The notes under the pieces: model-generated
The model's database searches: none
Told to the model about the DNA's origin: nothing
Seen by the model: the letters and a program-made list of their open reading frames with translations, nothing else
Assembly: GCA_965225915.1 (NCBI GenBank)
Contig: OZ245326.1
Coordinates: 3,534,001-3,598,000, forward strand
Length of the DNA stretch: 64,000 nucleotides
DNA from: JAAXHH01 sp965225915
GTDB taxonomy: Bacteria > JAAXHH01
Direction: 5' to 3'
Shown: one piece after another, positions 33,879 through 42,711 of the stretch
Layout of the letters: every line of letters starts with the position of its first letter
How positions within the stretch are numbered: the first letter of the stretch is position 1
Position numbers and translations under genes: made by a program

Positions 33879-36800
33879 GTGCCCAGTAAATCTTCCCTTT
33901 CCGCCTGGCACGCGCTGCGAGACCGGCTTCAAGCACTTCGCATCCGCAGCCGGCGGGTTCTTGTCCTCGAAGGCCTATTCGCCGTCGGCACCCTGGTCTG
34001 TATCCTCGCTCTGGTCCTGACCACCCTCGAATCCCTCCTTTATCTCGACTCGGCGGTCCGGTTGACTCTGATTGCAACGGGTTTCGCCTTCGCTGCGGCC
34101 GTGCTGTGCTGGAGATGTCTCCGGCACTACAGGCACAGCGTATCAGATCAAGACCTCGCACGGACGGTCGATCGTCGATTTCCTGATTTGAACGACCGGG
34201 TTACCGTGGCCCTGCAACTTTCCCGGCAGCGGGAAGGGAGTTCCAGGGCCTCCCCTGAGCTATTGGACGCGGCGATTGCAGAAACGGCGGGATCCACCCG
34301 CATGGTGGATTTCAACGAGGCGGATCATAGATATCGCATCGCCCGCTCCGCCAAATGGTTCGGCGGCGCCTTGCTGCTCTTTCTTGTCGCGATGGCCGCG
34401 TATAGCGCGCCTCTGTCCGGAGCCCTGTACCGCCTGTCGCGACCCCTGACCCTTTTTACACCCCCGCAACTCACGTTCCTGAATGTCCTTCCGGGAGACG
34501 TGGAAGTGACGGCGGGAGGCCAGGTCACCATCATGGCCGAAGCGACCGGTGAGATACCCCCAAAGGCCGTTCTTCGCCTTGAGGCGGACGGGGGGGATTG
34601 GCAAACCGTGGACATGCGGGCAGTGGCCCCCGCTTCATACTCCCATACCTTACGCGAAATCAGGGAAAACCTGACCTACGAAATCGAAGCGGGCGACGCG
34701 GTAAGCCACCGGTTCCGGATAAACGCCATCGATCGCCCCTCCCTGGGATCGTTGCATCTGACCTACCGCTATCCAGGCTACACGAGGCTGGAACCGAGAA
34801 CGACGACCGACGGAGGCGACATCGTCGCGCTGAAGGGGACCCGGGTAGACCTGGCCGCCGTAGATACCAACCAGGCCCTCTCGGAAGCGGCGCTCTACCG
34901 AGAGGGCATCGAAAAACCGGTGGCCATGAAGGTAGATAGCGGTAAGGCCACGGGATCGCTCACCGTGGACGCTGATCAGCGGTACCGCATCACGTTGCGC
35001 AACACGGATGGTCACGAAAGCGTGAATCCCCCCTGGTACCGGATCATCTCGCTGCCGGACCGCATGCCGTCCCTTCGCATCCTGTCGCCAGGGCGAGACA
35101 CCGACCTTACTGAAAACATGGTCGTTTCTTTTCTGGTATCGGGTACGGACGACTTCGGGTTCTCGTCGATGTACCTGGTCTATCGAAAGGGGCCCGACGG
35201 AGAAGAGCGAAACAAGCGCATCCCCGTGGACCTGGAATCCACGATGATGACGCAGCCTTTCGTTTGGGATTTGTCGAGTGAGAACCTGGTCCCGGAGGAT
35301 GTGGTTTCCTATCGTGTTGAATTGTACGATAACGACACCGTATCAGGTCCCAAGCGAGCCGTGAGCCGAACCTATACGCTGCGCTTTCCGTCCCTTGAAG
35401 AGATTTACGACCAGATCGACGATACGCAGGAGCAGCAGGTAACCGACATGGAGGACTTGCTGGAAGAACAGGAAGAGGCGAAGAAGAAAATAGAAACGCT
35501 GAATCGATCTCTCGAGCAGAAAAAGAGGGAAGATGCCGCCGGGGAAGAAGAGCAGGAGTTGACCTGGGAACAGAAAAAGGAAATCGAATCCGTGCTGGCC
35601 GGCCAGGAACAGGCTACTGACGAACTCCTCAAGGCGGCCGAGGCCGTGAAACAGGCTATGGAACAGCTGGAAGACCACGATTTGCAAAGCCAGGAACTGA
35701 TAGAAAGAATGGAACAACTGAGGAAACTGTTTCAGGAAATCGCCACCCCTGAACTCCTCAAGGCGATGCAGGATCTGAAACAGGCCCTCCAGTCATTAGA
35801 CGACGAGAAATTGAAAGAATCCCTGGAAGATTTCAAATTCGAGCAGGAGGAATTCCTGAAGCGGCTGGAGCGGAGTCTTTCCATTCTGAAGCGCATTCGG
35901 ACCGAACAGCAGTTAACGGCTGCCATTCGACAGTCGCAGGATCTCGCGGCGCGCCAGGAAGAGTTGCGCTATGCTTCGGAGAACACCTCGGATGGTAAAG
36001 AGGGAGAGGAACTTGCAGAGAAACAGCAGCAGCTCGGGAAGGATACCGGGGACCTGCAGCGCGACCTTGAAAACCTGGCCAGGGCGATGGAAGAATTCGG
36101 GGATATGCCCTCCGAGAGTGTGCACGAGGCATCCCGGGAAATCGAGCGCCAGGAAATGACGCAGCGTATGGACCAGATCAGCCAGCAGTTGAAAGTCGGC
36201 AGGATGCAACAGGCGATGGAAGGCCAGCGGAAGATGGCCCAGTCGCTTTCCGGACTCAACCAGCAACTGGAGGAGATCCAGGATCAACTCCAGGAAGACC
36301 AGATGCAGGAGATCGCGAAGGAAATGCGCCGTGCCATGCATCGGCTTGTCGATCTCTCCGTGAACCAGGAGTCCCTCAACGGCCGTACCAGGGAGCCGGG
36401 CGGTCCCGATACCCGGGTTTCGATCCTGTCTGAAGACCAGCAAGGACTCCTACAGGGCGCATCGCTCGTTGCCAACGACATCGTATCCACCGCGCAGAAG
36501 ACCTTTTTCATCTCGCCCTCCATCGGCAGGGCGCTGGGTGAAACGCTGAACAGCATGCAACGCGCGGGTGACCAACTGGCAGAGCAGAAACGCGATACGG
36601 CTTCCCAGGAACAGCTGGTCGCCATGAAGTCCCTGAACGAAACGGTTCTGGCATTGCAGCGGGCTATGCAGAACATGGCGAATTCAGGTTCGTCTTCCGG
36701 CATGATGGATCTCATCGAACGGCTTCAGGGCATGGCGCAGCACCAGACCGGTATCAATGACCAGATGAACCAGATGATGAATGAATCGAACGGCAGTATG

Positions 36801-37262
36801 GATCTGGAAGCCCAGGCGAAGATGTCCCGGCTGGCGGCCCAGCAGGAGGCGCTGCGCAAGAGCCTGGAGCAACTTCGGCGGGAACAGCAGGATCAGCAGG
36901 GACAGATCCTGGGCCGGTTGGAGGAGATTGAGAAAGAGATGGAAGAAACGGTAAGCGAGTTGCAGCAGTACCAGGTCGATCCCCGTATGGTCGAACGCCA
37001 GCAGCGGATCCTGTCCCGGCTGTTGGACGCGTCGCGGTCCGTCCGCGGCCAGAAACGAGAGGACAGGCGAAGAGCCACACCGGGCGAGGGCATGGCGAAC
37101 CGGCCTTCGCCGGACGACCTGCCCGATGATCTGCTCAGATTCGATCGCACCCTCCGAGACGATATCCTGCGCGGCATCAGGGAAGGCGTCTATCCTCGAG
37201 AATACGAGGAACTCATACGCGCCTATTTCCGTGCACTTTCAAACGTTCCCGTAGTGAATTAG
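33879..37262 (+). CDS. Large coiled-coil membrane protein, DUF4175-like
   Basis: A 1,127-residue protein. I prefer GTG 33879 (AAGGA six bases upstream) to the TTG two codons earlier. Two membrane helices lie at about 28-50 and 57-78 and a third at about 158-178. A beta-rich extracytoplasmic region follows to about 505. The remaining 600 residues are very rich in Gln, Glu, Lys and Met, with long heptad-like helices (for example EEQEEAKKKIETLNRSLEQK), so extended coiled coil is certain. The layout resembles DUF4175 proteins of Bacteroidota-like envelopes, whose function is unknown. It could be a periplasm-spanning scaffold. The TPR gene begins within 10 bp of its stop. Confidence 0.8.
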   Translation: MPSKSSLSAWHALRDRLQALRIRSRRVLVLEGLFAVGTLVCILALVLTTLESLLYLDSAVRLTLIATGFAFAAAVLCWRCLRHYRHSVSDQDLARTVDRRFPDLNDRVTVALQLSRQREGSSRASPELLDAAIAETAGSTRMVDFNEADHRYRIARSAKWFGGALLLFLVAMAAYSAPLSGALYRLSRPLTLFTPPQLTFLNVLPGDVEVTAGGQVTIMAEATGEIPPKAVLRLEADGGDWQTVDMRAVAPASYSHTLREIRENLTYEIEAGDAVSHRFRINAIDRPSLGSLHLTYRYPGYTRLEPRTTTDGGDIVALKGTRVDLAAVDTNQALSEAALYREGIEKPVAMKVDSGKATGSLTVDADQRYRITLRNTDGHESVNPPWYRIISLPDRMPSLRILSPGRDTDLTENMVVSFLVSGTDDFGFSSMYLVYRKGPDGEERNKRIPVDLESTMMTQPFVWDLSSENLVPEDVVSYRVELYDNDTVSGPKRAVSRTYTLRFPSLEEIYDQIDDTQEQQVTDMEDLLEEQEEAKKKIETLNRSLEQKKREDAAGEEEQELTWEQKKEIESVLAGQEQATDELLKAAEAVKQAMEQLEDHDLQSQELIERMEQLRKLFQEIATPELLKAMQDLKQALQSLDDEKLKESLEDFKFEQEEFLKRLERSLSILKRIRTEQQLTAAIRQSQDLAARQEELRYASENTSDGKEGEELAEKQQQLGKDTGDLQRDLENLARAMEEFGDMPSESVHEASREIERQEMTQRMDQISQQLKVGRMQQAMEGQRKMAQSLSGLNQQLEEIQDQLQEDQMQEIAKEMRRAMHRLVDLSVNQESLNGRTREPGGPDTRVSILSEDQQGLLQGASLVANDIVSTAQKTFFISPSIGRALGETLNSMQRAGDQLAEQKRDTASQEQLVAMKSLNETVLALQRAMQNMANSGSSSGMMDLIERLQGMAQHQTGINDQMNQMMNESNGSMDLEAQAKMSRLAAQQEALRKSLEQLRREQQDQQGQILGRLEEIEKEMEETVSELQQYQVDPRMVERQQRILSRLLDASRSVRGQKREDRRRATPGEGMANRPSPDDLPDDLLRFDRTLRDDILRGIREGVYPREYEELIRAYFRALSNVPVVN

Positions 37263-37271
37263 ACGGTGATC

Positions 37272-39143
37272 ATGGGTTCCTGTTCGTCAAAGTACCGGTT
37301 CATTTCCACCTCGATTCATACATTTCGGAGTAAAGGGATCCTCGTCGTATTCCTAATGGCGGTGTGTTGCCTGCCTTCGGCTATCGAGGGGCAGAACAAC
37401 CGGCCTGCTGACCTGAACAGACGAATCGAACAGGCGAGGTCGCTGGAACGTCTTCGGGAGTATGACCGTGCGGCGGCCATCTTCGAAAGGGTATTGCAGG
37501 ATACACCGGATAACATGTCCGCCCTCAATGGTCTGCTCCGGCTGTACTTCCAGCTCGAAGCGTTTGACAAGGCGATCGCGCTGCTCGAAACCCACATCGA
37601 AAAATCGCCCGGGAACATAAGCTTTCGCCGCAGGCTTGCCGACGCGTTCTTCAGAACCGACCGTACCGGGGAAGCGGAAGAACAGATCGGGCTTCTGTTG
37701 GATCTCTATCCGAAGAACGAAGGCGTCGTACATCAAATCGGTTCCCTATACACCAATAGGAAGGACTACGACAAGGCCGTTCAAGCTTACCTGTCGGGTC
37801 GCCAGAGACTGGGTAAGCCCGATGCTTTTGCCCTCCAGTTAGCCGGCATTTATACAACGATGCTCGACGTACCTGGCGCCGTGAGAGAATACGTACGGTG
37901 GCTGACGGTGCAGCCGGCCCAGCTTGGCGTAGTCAATGACCGGATCGATCAGCTCACCGGATTCACCAGCCAGGAACTCGTGGAAAGGGCACTGCAAAAA
38001 TCGATATCCGAGCACCGGGACAGCAGGGACGCGCACAACCTCTTTGGAAGCTTCTATCTCCGGCACGACAAGCCCCGGGAAGCGCTGACCGAATACCGGG
38101 AGGCCGACCGACTCGACGGATCCAGCGGTACGTACCTGGTCCGGTTTGCCGAATGGGCGCTGCGGGAAGGACACCACCAGGACGCCGTGGAAACCTACCT
38201 GGAACTGATCCGGTCCTCCGCTGCAGAAGCCCTGCGCGCCGCGGCGTCTAACGGTCTCGCGACGGCTTACCGCCAGACGGGAGCCTTCGACAAGGCCGCG
38301 GCGACCTATCGGGAAATCATTGTGCGGTATCCGGAAACCAGGTACCGGGAGGAAGCGGTGTTTCACCTGGCCGGGATCTACCTCTCCCACCATCATGACG
38401 CACGACAGGCGCTTGACGCGTACCGGTCCCTCCTGACCGACGCGCCCGCAACGGAGTTCCAGGAGGAAGCGATGTTCGGCATCGCGGAAAGTTTCGTAGC
38501 CCTGGGCAGCATCGAGGACGCCGTCGCACAGTACAACCGTATCCTGGACCCTGAATCGGGATTCAAGGATCCCGCAACCCACGCTCGAGCGAATTTCCAC
38601 CTGGGGGAGATGGCGCTCTACCAGGGTCGACTGGACGACGCCCTCGACAAATTTCACGAAGTGGCCGATCGCTATACGGACAGTCCGTATGCCAACGACG
38701 CACTGGAGTGGACCATCCTGCTCGCGGAAGGCCGGTCTAGCGGAGACGATTCGATCAACGAATACATCCAGTCGACGCTGCTTCGACGCCAGTTCAACGA
38801 CCAGAAAGCGCTGGACGTCTGCAAACGGTATGTTGAAAAAACCCCCGAAAGCCTGATCGTGGACACGGTCATCCTGGACATCGGACTGATCCTCGACCGC
38901 ATCGGCAAGCCCTACCAGGCCGTCGCGGCGCTCCGCGACCTGATCACGAGACACCCGGAAAGCCGCCGCCTCGTCGCTGCTCAGTGGCGTATTGCCGAGA
39001 TCTACCAAACAAAGATCGGCGATATTCCCCAGGCCCTGACGGAATACGAGACCTTGCTCGTTTCCTACCCCAACCACTTCAATAACGACTCCGTACGCCG
39101 CAAAATCCGGGAACTGACCGAAAACCATCCGCCAACACCTTGA
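37272..39143 (+). CDS. Secreted/periplasmic TPR-repeat protein
   Basis: A protein of about 623 residues (ATG 37272, or GTG two codons earlier; neither has a clear ribosome-binding site). A signal sequence with core GILVVFLMAVCCLPSAIEG is followed by consecutive tetratricopeptide repeats from about residue 45 to the end. Clear repeat pieces include YDRAAAIFERVLQDTPDN, YDKAVQAYLSGRQRLGKP, FDKAAATYREIIVRYPETRY and LDDALDKFHEVADRYTDS. The second half has the Tol-Pal YbgF/BamD-like spacing with YP/YTD ends. Such proteins act as periplasmic assembly platforms. It is tightly linked to the coiled-coil protein and overlaps the region of the Mpl start, so one transcript is likely. Confidence 0.88.
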   Translation: MGSCSSKYRFISTSIHTFRSKGILVVFLMAVCCLPSAIEGQNNRPADLNRRIEQARSLERLREYDRAAAIFERVLQDTPDNMSALNGLLRLYFQLEAFDKAIALLETHIEKSPGNISFRRRLADAFFRTDRTGEAEEQIGLLLDLYPKNEGVVHQIGSLYTNRKDYDKAVQAYLSGRQRLGKPDAFALQLAGIYTTMLDVPGAVREYVRWLTVQPAQLGVVNDRIDQLTGFTSQELVERALQKSISEHRDSRDAHNLFGSFYLRHDKPREALTEYREADRLDGSSGTYLVRFAEWALREGHHQDAVETYLELIRSSAAEALRAAASNGLATAYRQTGAFDKAAATYREIIVRYPETRYREEAVFHLAGIYLSHHHDARQALDAYRSLLTDAPATEFQEEAMFGIAESFVALGSIEDAVAQYNRILDPESGFKDPATHARANFHLGEMALYQGRLDDALDKFHEVADRYTDSPYANDALEWTILLAEGRSSGDDSINEYIQSTLLRRQFNDQKALDVCKRYVEKTPESLIVDTVILDIGLILDRIGKPYQAVAALRDLITRHPESRRLVAAQWRIAEIYQTKIGDIPQALTEYETLLVSYPNHFNNDSVRRKIRELTENHPPTP

Positions 39144-39145
39144 CC

Positions 39146-40576
39146 ATGTCCCGATCGCTTCATATTCATTTTGTCGCCATCTGCGGCACGGCCATGGGAG
39201 CGCTCGCGGTGATGCTAAAGGCCCAGGGACATCGAGTCACCGGAAGCGACGAAAACGTGTACCCTCCCATGAGCACAGTGCTGTCGGAGCAACAAATACC
39301 CCTGTCAAAGGGTTACGACGCTTCCAACCTGGAACCCCTGCCGGATCTCGTGGTGATCGGCAACGCGGTATCGCGCGGAAATCCCGAGGCCGAAGCGGTC
39401 CTGGAACGGAAGATCAGGTATGCTTCCATGCCTGAGACGCTCAAGTCCTGCTTCCTGTGGGACCGTAAACCAATCGTGGTAGCGGGAACCCACGGTAAAA
39501 CGACTACCACGGCCATGCTGGCCTGGGTGCTTACCGAGGCGGGCCTGGACCCCAGCTACATCATCGGCGGCGTTCCGATCGGCTGGAAGACCGGCGCACG
39601 GCTGGGATCGGGAGATCTGTTCATTCTGGAAGGGGATGAATACGACAGCGCCTTCTTCGACAAGCGGGCGAAGTTCCTGCATTACCTGCCGGACACGGTG
39701 ATCATCAACAACATCGAATTCGATCACGCGGACATCTACGATTCCCTGGACGAGATCGTACTTTCATTCAGGCGGCTCGTCAACGTCATACCGGCAAACG
39801 GGCTGCTCATCGGCTCCGCTGAAGACGAGCATGTTCGCGGGCTCGCGTCCCACGCGTTCTGCCCCGTCCATTCAATTGGAGAGACATCGGAGGCACGATG
39901 GTCCGCCGGCCAGATCACCGTTACCCCGGCAGGATCTTCATTCGATCTATACGAACTCGATACCTTCCGCACACGACTTTCCATCCGTCTATACGGCGCG
40001 CATAACGTAAGGAACGCCCTAGCGGTCGTGGCCGCCGCACGTCATTACGGCATAACCTGGCAGGACATTACACGGGGACTGGATACTTTCCCCGGAGTGC
40101 AGCGCCGGCTTGAAATACGGGGCGAAGTGAACGGTATCACGGTTTACGACGACTTCGCTCACCACCCCACGGCCGTGGAGGCGACACTGGGCGCCCTGAG
40201 AAAAGCCTATCCGGACCGGCGCATCTGGGCCGTCTTCGAACCCCGTACCGCCACGACCATACGCCGGATCTTCCAAGAGGCGTATTCCACCGCTTTCGAC
40301 GAAGCAGACTATGTACTGATCGCGCCGGTCTTCCTACCCGAAAAAGCGCCCGTTGGAAACCGGTTTTCAGTGGTGGAACTGGTGGACGAACTGCGTGATC
40401 GTGGACTCGCAGCGGACGCCATGTCGACCGTGGACCAGATCGTTTCGCATCTGGCGGATCATGCGGTCCTGGGGGACCAGATCGTCTTCATGAGCAACGG
40501 CGGCTTCGGCGGTATCCACGAGAAGACGCTGAACAGGCTGGGCGGACCAGTCGATCGCGATAAAGGCAGGGTCTAG
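39146..40576 (+). CDS. mpl: UDP-N-acetylmuramate:tripeptide ligase Mpl (Mur ligase family)
   Basis: A 476-residue Mur ligase that reattaches the recycled tripeptide L-Ala-D-Glu-meso-DAP to UDP-MurNAc. The N-terminal HIHFVAICGTAMGALAVMLK is the Mpl form of the UDP-binding Rossmann domain. The ATP P-loop is GTHGKT at 114-119. FLVEGDEYDSAFFDKR-type residues occur as LEGDEYDSAFFDKRAKF, another Mpl hallmark. The C-terminal domain contains YDDFAHHPTAVEATL. This implies meso-diaminopimelate peptidoglycan and murein recycling, consistent with the MltF-like enzyme at 2682. The start overlaps the TPR stop region closely, so translation is probably coupled. Confidence 0.94.
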   Translation: MSRSLHIHFVAICGTAMGALAVMLKAQGHRVTGSDENVYPPMSTVLSEQQIPLSKGYDASNLEPLPDLVVIGNAVSRGNPEAEAVLERKIRYASMPETLKSCFLWDRKPIVVAGTHGKTTTTAMLAWVLTEAGLDPSYIIGGVPIGWKTGARLGSGDLFILEGDEYDSAFFDKRAKFLHYLPDTVIINNIEFDHADIYDSLDEIVLSFRRLVNVIPANGLLIGSAEDEHVRGLASHAFCPVHSIGETSEARWSAGQITVTPAGSSFDLYELDTFRTRLSIRLYGAHNVRNALAVVAAARHYGITWQDITRGLDTFPGVQRRLEIRGEVNGITVYDDFAHHPTAVEATLGALRKAYPDRRIWAVFEPRTATTIRRIFQEAYSTAFDEADYVLIAPVFLPEKAPVGNRFSVVELVDELRDRGLAADAMSTVDQIVSHLADHAVLGDQIVFMSNGGFGGIHEKTLNRLGGPVDRDKGRV

Positions 40577-40656
40577 CGGGCAGGGCAAAAGCCGGCGCGG
40601 GCGGAGTAGAGTCTATCGGGCTGGACTAAAGCAGGCTCGGGTGCAGTCTGGTCGGA
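40577..40656. repeat. Diverged 40-bp tandem duplication
   Basis: Two ungapped 40-base units (40577-40616 and 40617-40656) match at 27 of 40 positions, beginning immediately after the mpl stop codon. The rest of the 143-bp convergent gap shows no clear terminator. Confidence 0.4.
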
Positions 40657-40719
40657 TTTTTGCGGCCAGGGTGGGTTTTGACTTGCGCGGACGCCCAGCA
40701 CGGACTACATGCCTGGGAT

Positions 40720-41712
40720 CTAACCGTTCACTCGCTCGGCAAACCGCGTGTATACCTCGATATCCATGACTTGACCTTGCCCGACCGGATGCTTTCGCAA
40801 GGTAGCCTCCTGCTCGAATCCCGTTTCCTTCAGTGCATCGATTTTCGCGAAGTCATCGGAAATCACGTGGCAGTGGATATTGCAGTCCGCCGGCAAAGAG
40901 AATGCCTGCACGAGACTCCGACAGCAGTCCGAATAGGCTGGGTGTACGAACAGGTCGAATAAGTATACCTGGCCGCGCCAGCGGGAGTCCGGGACAAGGG
41001 TCGCGTAACCCGAGACGGCGCCCCGGGGGTTGATCAGCAGATGGGCCTGGTGTTTCGCGTCCCGCAGACTCCTCATCAAGCCGATGTAAGCACCCTCGAA
41101 CATGCGCGGGCCCAGGTGTCCCAGTGCCACATTGCGCAACGGCGGCAGGTCCGGCTGGGCGCAAAGTACATTCAGCGCGGGCCAGTTCGTCCAGTCGGCC
41201 GGGACGACGCGGGTACCGGCCGGTCGGAACTGATCCGCCTCGTATCCCGCGTCCCTGGCGAATTTCATGTGTCCTGATTCAGGAAGCACGCCCCGGAATC
41301 CAAAGCTGTGGTATAGGTAGTACGGATGGGTGTCGTAGCCTGTGGAAAGGGTCAGGTACCGGCCGGACCGGTAGTTGAAATCGGCCATCTGCTCGGCCAT
41401 GACCAACCGGGCCACGCCCTTGCGCCGGTGTTCAGGCACGGTATACACGTGGCTCACGATCCCGGCGCCGCCGTGTTCGCTGACCATGATATTGCAGACG
41501 GCGTGGTTTTCCAGGAGACCGAGATAAAACCTTGTTTCAAGGGATTCTACACGGCCCGCGAACACCTCGTCGAGGTGCCACTGTTCGTTGTCATGCTTGT
41601 GAGCCAGGATCGGCCGGACCAGCGGTTGATGCTCATCGTCCGGCGCCCTGACGACGCCGATTTCGAGGTCTTTGCCCGTGTGGAGCGTTTTACGTGCGAT
41701 CAGAGTATACAT
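40720..41712 (-). CDS. GNAT family N-acetyltransferase
   Basis: A 330-residue protein with a GNAT core at about 50-130. The acetyl-CoA-binding motif A is VSHVYTVPEHRRKGVARLVM (R-R-K-G-V-A supplies the pyrophosphate loop). The second half, about 180-325, looks like a second, degenerate GNAT-like or partner domain (LINPRGAVSGYATLV, then YLFDLFVHPAY), as in tandem-GNAT proteins. The substrate is unknown. No ribosome-binding site is visible before the ATG. It lies 20 bp after the small membrane protein gene in the same direction and could be translated from that transcript. Confidence 0.75.
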   Translation of the reverse strand: MYTLIARKTLHTGKDLEIGVVRAPDDEHQPLVRPILAHKHDNEQWHLDEVFAGRVESLETRFYLGLLENHAVCNIMVSEHGGAGIVSHVYTVPEHRRKGVARLVMAEQMADFNYRSGRYLTLSTGYDTHPYYLYHSFGFRGVLPESGHMKFARDAGYEADQFRPAGTRVVPADWTNWPALNVLCAQPDLPPLRNVALGHLGPRMFEGAYIGLMRSLRDAKHQAHLLINPRGAVSGYATLVPDSRWRGQVYLFDLFVHPAYSDCCRSLVQAFSLPADCNIHCHVISDDFAKIDALKETGFEQEATLRKHPVGQGQVMDIEVYTRFAERVNG

Positions 41713-41732
41713 CTTGAAGGAGAAGAATACAG

Positions 41733-42152
41733 CTATGCTTGCCGGCCACGACCGAGTACGGCGCCAACGACCATTCCCGTCAGTGCTACCTGAACCGCAT
41801 CGATGATGACCTTGATGAAGGTTCCGGTGAAATTCAGCATGTTTGTCATGCCATACAGGCTCAAACCCAGGTACAGGTAAATGAGCACACCGAGAATCGC
41901 ACTCGTTCTGAAGGACTTAACGGCACAGGTATGACCTGTCCAGCAACCGAGTACGACGGTCAACAACGCGCCCATGGCCAGTGAACCCAGGACGACAGAC
42001 AGCATGACCGGACTGTCCTTCATATACGTATCGGGCGGCGTCACCGAGTAACTGCTCATCAGGTCGGTGAACAGGATGCTGGTAACAAAACCGAGTATGA
42101 ACACCGTGACGCCACCGGCGATCGTTGCCACGGCGAATCGTTGTGCAGTCAT
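41733..42152 (-). CDS. Small four-helix membrane protein, paralogue A
   Basis: A 139-residue protein with four predicted membrane helices (about 8-28, 50-70, 83-103 and 112-133) and no domain I recognise. A GGAGGGAATT ribosome-binding site supports the start. It is clearly homologous to the next gene: both begin with xxRxxVATIAGxV, share VxGCW in the second helix end, a basic xxRTxAxxG before helix three, and SLYGM/SFYGT. The pair lies between the Tat-exported aminotransferase and a GNAT enzyme. The function is unknown. Confidence 0.75.
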   Translation of the reverse strand: MTAQRFAVATIAGGVTVFILGFVTSILFTDLMSSYSVTPPDTYMKDSPVMLSVVLGSLAMGALLTVVLGCWTGHTCAVKSFRTSAILGVLIYLYLGLSLYGMTNMLNFTGTFIKVIIDAVQVALTGMVVGAVLGRGRQA

Positions 42153-42219
42153 AATTCCCTCCCGCCGGATTCAAGTCTAGTCTCCACCAACACACGTTCT
42201 GGCAATGTGTACCGAATGG

Positions 42220-42654
42220 TCAAGCTTCGGCGGCCGACGATCTGTTCCAGCCCAGTACGACTCCGATCACGGATCCCGCCAGGGAGATACGTGCCGTTGT
42301 CAGCACAACATCCAGCAACGTAGCCTGGAGATTCATGTAGCTCACCGTGCCGTAGAACGACAGACTGATGATCAGACTCAGCAGAAGACCGAAAAGGGCA
42401 CCAGTCCTTAATCCCGGTCCTGCGCCGGATACCCTTGCCCAGCAGCCGACTACCAGGCACAATAACACAGCCAGAATCGATTCGCTCAGCATTATGAACA
42501 GCATTTCAGGTGGATTCTTGGCCATCTCAGCCGCGCCCGGTTCCGCGTTCGCGGCGAAATAGCCAACAAATAACACCGCGTACAGGACGAAACCGACTAC
42601 CAGCAGGACCACGGCGCCTGCGATCGTGGCGACCAGATAACGCGTTACACTCAT
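42220..42654 (-). CDS. Small four-helix membrane protein, paralogue B
   Basis: A 144-residue membrane protein, paralogue of the gene at 41733. Four hydrophobic segments fall at about 8-30, 50-72, 83-103 and 115-135. The short loop after helix one is acidic and contains NAEPGAAEMAKNPP. A CGGGAG precedes the ATG. The pair arose by tandem duplication, and divergence is substantial, so it is not recent. It is 57 bp downstream of the Tat-signal aminotransferase gene and probably shares its transcript. Confidence 0.75.
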   Translation of the reverse strand: MSVTRYLVATIAGAVVLLVVGFVLYAVLFVGYFAANAEPGAAEMAKNPPEMLFIMLSESILAVLLCLVVGCWARVSGAGPGLRTGALFGLLLSLIISLSFYGTVSYMNLQATLLDVVLTTARISLAGSVIGVVLGWNRSSAAEA

Positions 42655-42711
42655 TTTGACTCCCGGTGATTGTGCAATCTACACAACACACGGTCCATTA
42701 TGGATTTAACC

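Noticed and set aside
32905..34161. A 418-codon minus-strand frame across the S41 and coiled-coil genes
   Set aside because: It crosses two clear plus-strand genes and shows no domain or ribosome-binding site.
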